Below, piece by piece: positions 59,902 through 64,000 of a DNA stretch of 64,000 nt. The notes beneath the pieces were generated by a model, which did no database searches, was not told the origin of the DNA, and saw only the letters and a list, made by a program, of their open reading frames with translations. The stretch comes from Acidovorax sp. Leaf160 (GTDB lineage: Bacteria; Pseudomonadota; Gammaproteobacteria; Burkholderiales; Burkholderiaceae_C). The DNA is taken from assembly GCF_001424265.1 (NCBI RefSeq), contig NZ_LMOV01000012.1, positions 94,168-158,167 on the forward strand, given 5' to 3'. Positions within the stretch are counted from its first letter, which is position 1. Each line of letters begins with the position of its first letter. A program made the position numbers and the translations under genes.

Positions 59902-60207
59902 ATGCACAACCTGCAGACCGCTCCCGGGAACCAGCCTCCAGAGCCCGCTGATGCCGCCAACCTCGGCAATGTCGGCAATGCAGAAGTGCCATGGGGCTGG
60001 GCCGACCGCTTTTGCATGCCGCTCTTCAGGCCGGGCACGCGTGTTCGCATGGCCGGCAACTGGCAGACGGTGAGCCACGTGATGCTGCGGCGGCTGGAAC
60101 TGGCCATTTACCTAGTCGGTCAGGAAAAGCCGGTGGACCCGGCCAAGCTCGAACTGGAGCCCACCACCTTCACCACGCGGCGCGTGCCACCCCCACCGTC
60201 GCAATGA
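59902..60207 (+). CDS. Hypothetical protein
   Basis: This 101-residue protein is not recognised. An acidic N-terminal part is followed by a compact basic segment (MPLFRPGTRVRMAGNWQTVSHVMLRRLELAIYLVG) and a Pro-rich end. Codon use fits the genome. A TTTACA box and a CATATC box, 12 nt apart, lie just upstream but are not convincing as a promoter. It is convergent with psd, 39 nt away. Confidence 0.6.
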   Translation: MHNLQTAPGNQPPEPADAANLGNVGNAEVPWGWADRFCMPLFRPGTRVRMAGNWQTVSHVMLRRLELAIYLVGQEKPVDPAKLELEPTTFTTRRVPPPPSQ

Positions 60208-60246
60208 CGATGACGTCCGGCCCGGTGCAGCGGCCCCCGCCGAGGG

Positions 60247-61116
60247 TCAGTGGGCGGCGGAGGTCAATGGCGCGGACCTGCGGCCCATGGCTTCCCCCAG
60301 TCGGGTGTGTCGCAAGGGCACCCAGCCGGGTTCGAACTGCACCGCGCCGCGCTGGAACAGCAACACCACCGTGGAGCCCAGCAGGAAGCGGCCCATCTCG
60401 TCGCCCTGGCCCAGCGTGATGTCGCGGTCTGCGTAGTCCCACCGCACCAGCCGGCCGGGGCGGGGCGGGTTCACCTGGCCGTGCCAGACGGTCGCCATGC
60501 TGCCGACGATGGTCGCGCCCACCAGCACCAGCGCCATGCGGCCCAGCGGGGTGTCGAACAGGCACACCACGCGTTCGTTGCGGGCGAACAGGCCCGGCAC
60601 GCCGCGCGCCGTCAGCGGGTTCACGGAAAAGAGATCGCCCGGCACGTGCACCATGGACAGCAGCCGCCCGGCGCAGGGCATGTGGATGCGGTGGTAGTCG
60701 CGCGGGCTCAGGTAGATGGTCGCGAAGCTGCCGTCGTTGAATTGCGCCGCCGTCGCTGCATCGCCGCCGAGCAGTGCGGTGGTCGAATACTGATGGCCCT
60801 TGGCCTGGAAGATCTGGTCGTGGGCGATGGCGCCCATCTGGCTCACGGCGCCATCGACCGGGCACACCAGGTCGGCGGCGGCCAGCGGGCGCGCACCCGG
60901 GCGCAGTGCGCGCGTGAAGAAATCGTTGAAGGTCGCGTAGCTCGTGATGTCCGGATTGGCCGCCTCTTGCATGTCCACGCCGTACTGCGCCACGAAACGC
61001 CGGATCGCCGAGGTGGTGAAGCGGCCCGCGCGGGCAGAGGCGAAACGCCCGGCGATCATGGTGAGCGCCTGCTTGGGCAGCAGGTACTGGGGGAGGACGG
61101 CGAGGCGGTCAGACAC
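60247..61116 (-). CDS. psd: Phosphatidylserine decarboxylase proenzyme
   Basis: This 289-residue inner-membrane enzyme makes phosphatidylethanolamine. The self-cleaving motif LGST is near the C-terminus (Ser248 becomes the pyruvoyl group), and YLSPRDYHRIHMP near residue 140 and FARNERV follow the family. Length fits PSD-I. The start is GTG at 61116 (VSDRLAVLPQYLLP); the frame stays open upstream but the extra residues are not family-like. The ribosome site is weak. Confidence 0.93.
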   Translation of the reverse strand: MSDRLAVLPQYLLPKQALTMIAGRFASARAGRFTTSAIRRFVAQYGVDMQEAANPDITSYATFNDFFTRALRPGARPLAAADLVCPVDGAVSQMGAIAHDQIFQAKGHQYSTTALLGGDAATAAQFNDGSFATIYLSPRDYHRIHMPCAGRLLSMVHVPGDLFSVNPLTARGVPGLFARNERVVCLFDTPLGRMALVLVGATIVGSMATVWHGQVNPPRPGRLVRWDYADRDITLGQGDEMGRFLLGSTVVLLFQRGAVQFEPGWVPLRHTRLGEAMGRRSAPLTSAAH

Positions 61117-61424
61117 GTGGGAGAAATCCTTGGGGTGGGCCGATGATTCTAGGGGCGCCCCCAGGCAGGCGAGGGCGTGGCTCTCCTGCATGGCGCTGAA
61201 GTCCGTAGCGCGGTACAATCGACAGGCTAATGCACAGCGATTCGCCTGTCCATTGAAGCCGTCGCCCCCGGGCCTTTCGCCTGCTGCGCCCCGGGTGCCG
61301 CGACTCCCCTGCATGCCATGCCCGCACTGCCGAGCCATTCGACAGGCACGGCGGCCCGCTGTGAGCCTCCCATCAGCATGCAGGTGCACCCCAGAATAAT
61401 CGTTATTGGAATCCGACTACAAAC
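61117..61424. other. Divergent psd - IF-1 intergenic region
   Basis: This 308-nt region holds no credible gene. The only clear structure is an AT-rich dyad AATAATCGTTATT at 61395-61407, 18 nt before the IF-1 start, in otherwise GC-rich DNA; it may be part of the IF-1 promoter or an operator. Confidence 0.5.
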
Positions 61425-61673
61425 ATGGCAAAAGAAGAACTGATTGAGATGCAGGGCTCCGTGACGGAAGTGCTGCCTGACTCGCGCTTTCGCGTCACGC
61501 TGGACAACGGCCACCAACTCATCGCCTATACCGGCGGCAAGATGCGCAAGCACCACATCCGCATCCTGGCCGGCGACAAGGTCTCGCTGGAGCTGTCCCC
61601 CTACGACCTGACCAAGGGCCGCATCACGTTCCGCCATCTGGCCGGCCGCGGCCCGGGCCCGTCCAGCCGCTGA
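61425..61673 (+). CDS. infA: Translation initiation factor IF-1 paralogue
   Basis: This 82-residue S1/OB-fold protein matches IF-1: [22 protein letters not shown], the [19 protein letters not shown] segment and [21 protein letters not shown]. About ten extra C-terminal residues (GRGPGPSSR) are unusual. It stands alone next to tRNA-Pro, whereas the housekeeping infA in Burkholderiales usually lies in a ribosomal-protein cluster; this is probably a second copy. The gene has an AT-rich dyad upstream. Confidence 0.93.
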   Translation: MAKEELIEMQGSVTEVLPDSRFRVTLDNGHQLIAYTGGKMRKHHIRILAGDKVSLELSPYDLTKGRITFRHLAGRGPGPSSR

Positions 61674-61756
61674 TCTGCGGTGGCCGCGAAAAATTTCGCG
61701 GCAACTTCTGCAAATCGGCCGGGAAGGCTCAAATTGCAGGTTAGAATTCTTTTTGT

Positions 61757-61833
61757 CGGAGCGTAGCGCAGCCTGGTAGCGCATCTGCTTTGGGAGCAGA
61801 GGGTCGCGAGTTCGAATCCCGCCGCTCCGACCA
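61757..61833 (+). tRNA. tRNA-Pro (TGG)
   Basis: A 77-nt cloverleaf with acceptor CGGAGCG/CGCTCCG, anticodon loop TTTGGGA (anticodon TGG), T-arm GAGTTCGAATCCC, and encoded CCA. Confidence 0.97.
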
Positions 61834-61840
61834 TTGATTC

Positions 61841-61872
61841 AAGGGGTTGTACCGCAAGGTGCAACCCCTTTG
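61841..61872 (+). terminator. Hairpin after tRNA-Pro
   Basis: AAGGGGTTG pairs with CAACCCCTT across a 12-nt loop; the T tail is weak (TTTGT). It probably ends the tRNA transcript. Confidence 0.65.
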
Positions 61873-61980
61873 TCATTTCCGGGGTACCCCTCGAGGCCAG
61901 CGGTTCCGAACCCCATGGGCACGCTCCCAGGTCCAACACCTTCACACGTTCACACGTTCGCGCCGCTGCTCAGGCATTGC

Positions 61981-62766
61981 ATGCTTTCGTTGTCCCGTTC
62001 TTCATCCTCGGCCTCGCTGCCAGCATCTGCGCGCCGCTTCGATGGCGTCGATGCCCTGCGCGGCATCGCCATGCTGTGGATGACCGTCTTCCATTTCTGC
62101 TTCGACCTGAGCCACTTCGGCTACTGGGTGCAGAACTTCCGCTCCGACCCGCTCTGGACCGTGCAGCGGACGCTCATCGTCAGCATGTTCCTGGCCTGCG
62201 CAGGGCTGGGGCAGGCGCTTGCCCATGCCCAGGGCGTGGGATGGGGGCGGTTCGGCCAACGCTGGGCGCAGGTGGCCGGTGCCGCGCTGCTGGTCAGTGC
62301 AGGCTCGGCGCTGATGTTTCCGCGCACCTTCATCTATTTCGGCGTGCTGCACGGCATGGCCGTGATGCTGCTGATCGCCCGGGTGACTGCGCCCGCCGGC
62401 CGCTGGCTCTGGCCCGCTGGGCTGGTCGCGCTGCTGCTGCCCGCCGTGGCGGGCTGGGCGCTGGCGGGCCCGCTGGCTTTCGCGGCCGAGTACTTCGACA
62501 GCCGGGCGCTCAACTGGCTTGGGTTGATCACGCACAAGCCTGCGACGGAAGACTACGTGCCAGTGCTGCCGTGGCTGGGGGTGATGTGGTGGGGCCTGGC
62601 CGCAGGCCAGTGGCTGCTGCGCCATCGGCCCGGATGGCTGGCGTGGAGCGCGCCGCAAGGGCTGCGGTGGCTGCCTGCACTGGGCCGGCACAGCCTGGCG
62701 TACTACCTGCTGCACCAGCCGGTGATGATCGGTGCCCTGATGGCCTGGGGCCTGCTGGTTCGTTGA
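61981..62766 (+). CDS. DUF1624 family membrane protein
   Basis: This 261-residue membrane protein has seven or so helices and the DUF1624 / heparan-alpha-glucosaminide N-acetyltransferase-like pattern: RFDGVDALRGIAMLWMTVFHF at the N-terminus, with later YFGVLHGMAVMLL and LGRHSLAYYLLHQPVM. Related proteins transfer acyl groups across membranes; the substrate here is unknown. The start was set at 61981; the frame is open further upstream through the tRNA hairpin region. Confidence 0.85.
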   Translation: MLSLSRSSSSASLPASARRFDGVDALRGIAMLWMTVFHFCFDLSHFGYWVQNFRSDPLWTVQRTLIVSMFLACAGLGQALAHAQGVGWGRFGQRWAQVAGAALLVSAGSALMFPRTFIYFGVLHGMAVMLLIARVTAPAGRWLWPAGLVALLLPAVAGWALAGPLAFAAEYFDSRALNWLGLITHKPATEDYVPVLPWLGVMWWGLAAGQWLLRHRPGWLAWSAPQGLRWLPALGRHSLAYYLLHQPVMIGALMAWGLLVR

Positions 62767-62803
62767 CCGATGCGCCGGGCTGCGCCAGCGCGGCTGCAGC
62801 TCG

Positions 62804-63811
62804 CTAGCGGCGGACCTGCAGCGCGCCCGGGTTCACGATGTTGGTCGGCGTGCCCCGGATGTAGTTCACCACGTTGTCGAATGCGGCGCCGAAATACAGC
62901 TCGTAGCTGTCCTGCTCGACATAGCCGATGTGCGGCGTGCAGATGCAGTTCTCCAGCCGCAGCAGGGCATGGCCCTGCAGGATGGGCTCGCTCTCGAACA
63001 CGTCCACCGCCGCCATGCCGGGCCGGCCACGGTTGAGCGCCGCGATGAGCGCATCGGGCTGGATCAGCTCGGCGCGCGACGTGTTCACGATGAGCGAGGT
63101 CGGCTTCATCGCCGACAGGTCCTCCAGCGTGACGATCCCGCGGGTGTCGTCGTTCAGGCGCAGGTGCAGCGACACCACGTCGCACTCCGAGAAAAACTCG
63201 GCCCGCGTGCGCGCTACCTGCAGCCCGTCGCTCAACGCCTGCGCGCGCGACGCCTCGCGGCCCCACACCCGGACGTTCATGCCGAACGCCCGGCCGTAGC
63301 CAGCGACGATCTGGCCGATGCGTCCGTATCCCCATATGCCCAGCGTCTTGCCGCGCAGCACGGTGCCGACGCCGAAGTTGGGCGGCATCGATGCCGAGCG
63401 CAGGCCCGATTGCTGCCAGGCCCCGTGCTTCAGGTTGGCGATGTACTGCGGCAGACGGCGCATGGCGGCCATGATCAGCGCCCAGGTGAGTTCAGCCGGC
63501 GCCACGGGCGAGCCCACGCCTTCGGCCACGGCGATGCCGCGTTCGGTGCACGCCTGCACGTCCACGTGGCTGCCGACCTTGCCGGTCTGGGCGATGAGCC
63601 GAAGGCGCGGGAGCTTCTCCACCAGCTGGCGGGTGATCTGCGTGCGCTCGCGCACCAGCACGATGATGTCTGCATCCTTCAGGCGCACGGAGAGCTGCCC
63701 GAGGCCCTTGACGGTATTGGTGTAGACCTTGGCGGTATAGGCATCCAGGCGCGACGCGCAATGCAGTTTGCGGACCGCGTCCTGGTAGTCGTCGAGTATG
63801 ACTATGTTCAT
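62804..63811 (-). CDS. D-2-hydroxyacid dehydrogenase family protein
   Basis: This 335-residue enzyme has the NAD-binding motif GKTLGIWGYGRIGQIVAGYG near residue 150 and the catalytic set Arg in VNTSRAELI, Glu in DVFESEP and His in CTPHIGYVE. It would reduce 2-oxoacids or oxidise D-2-hydroxyacids; the substrate cannot be told from the sequence. The start at 63811 (MNIVILDDYQDAVRKL) suits the family; ATG 63820 and 63868 are possible. Convergent with the DUF1624 gene, 37 nt away. Confidence 0.9.
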   Translation of the reverse strand: MNIVILDDYQDAVRKLHCASRLDAYTAKVYTNTVKGLGQLSVRLKDADIIVLVRERTQITRQLVEKLPRLRLIAQTGKVGSHVDVQACTERGIAVAEGVGSPVAPAELTWALIMAAMRRLPQYIANLKHGAWQQSGLRSASMPPNFGVGTVLRGKTLGIWGYGRIGQIVAGYGRAFGMNVRVWGREASRAQALSDGLQVARTRAEFFSECDVVSLHLRLNDDTRGIVTLEDLSAMKPTSLIVNTSRAELIQPDALIAALNRGRPGMAAVDVFESEPILQGHALLRLENCICTPHIGYVEQDSYELYFGAAFDNVVNYIRGTPTNIVNPGALQVRR

Positions 63812-64000
63812 GTTGTCCATTGCGTCCGCACGGAAAGTGCGGTCCGGGGGCGCGGAAGCGGCTTCCATCGCCACTGGGTCCTCAAGAAAAAAGCGAATCG
63901 ACAGGGCAGCCGCGTTGCGCGCTGCGTCGCGGTGCATTGTCGTTCATCCCTGCGGGCCGACGGCTGGGCTCGGCCCCGCGAGGCCCCTGCCGGGACACAC

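Overview
The window is about 64 kb of GC-rich chromosome, densely coded on both strands, with no phage, insertion-sequence or CRISPR content. Gene families, synteny and codon use point to a betaproteobacterium of the Burkholderiales, most like Comamonadaceae (Acidovorax/Paracidovorax relatives). This placement is inference from the gene content; no search was run.

Layout. 0-4 kb: tRNA-Asp, then a minus-strand run with a short-chain dehydrogenase of acyl-CoA catabolism, an Fe(III)-binding periplasmic protein, a phasin with two palindromic operators, a DUF192 protein and a Lys/His-rich exported peptide. 4-8 kb: two unrelated NADP isocitrate dehydrogenases in tandem (dimeric Icd, then monomeric Icd). 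8-18 kb: a phospholipase D-type enzyme, esterases, glnS, aroQ, arfB and small exported proteins. 17.6-21 kb: an Lrp-type regulator divergent from a stand-alone pyruvate dehydrogenase E1-like gene (mdeR/mdeB-like). 21-24.7 kb: LysR regulator divergent from a Bug/TctC receptor and a cytoplasmic gamma-glutamyltransferase. 24.9-30.5 kb: minus-strand envelope and folding cluster (TPR protein, L,D-transpeptidase, two cyclophilins, lpxH, mtfA), divergent from cysS. 30.7-36.3 kb: cysS, a 3-methyladenine glycosylase, accA, tilS, lysC, tRNA-Ser. 36.5-38.8 kb: DUF4142 protein, an Rrf2 regulator without cysteines and small hypotheticals. 38.8-47.3 kb: a complete minus-strand kdp operon (small membrane protein, kdpF, A, B, C, D, E). 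47.7-59.7 kb: a histidine-utilisation regulon with ABC transporter, hutC, H, U, an inserted phytanoyl-CoA dioxygenase-family gene, hutD, I, F and G, carrying four HutC-like operators. 59.9-64 kb: psd, a second IF-1, tRNA-Pro, a DUF1624 membrane protein and a D-2-hydroxyacid dehydrogenase.

The hut genes together encode uptake, the HutC repressor and the five-step route histidine > urocanate > imidazolonepropionate > formiminoglutamate > formylglutamate > glutamate (HutH, U, I, F, G). The kdp genes form a high-affinity K+ pump with its own sensor and regulator.

The most unusual structure is a dispersed 41-nt element with the fixed layout GCGC-N20-GCTAT-N7-ATAGC, seen nine times. It lies between genes, across gene ends, and inside three reading frames (the aceE-like gene, tilS and the signal peptide of a cyclophilin). 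It also supplies the start of the glycosylase gene and the stop codon of the LysR gene.
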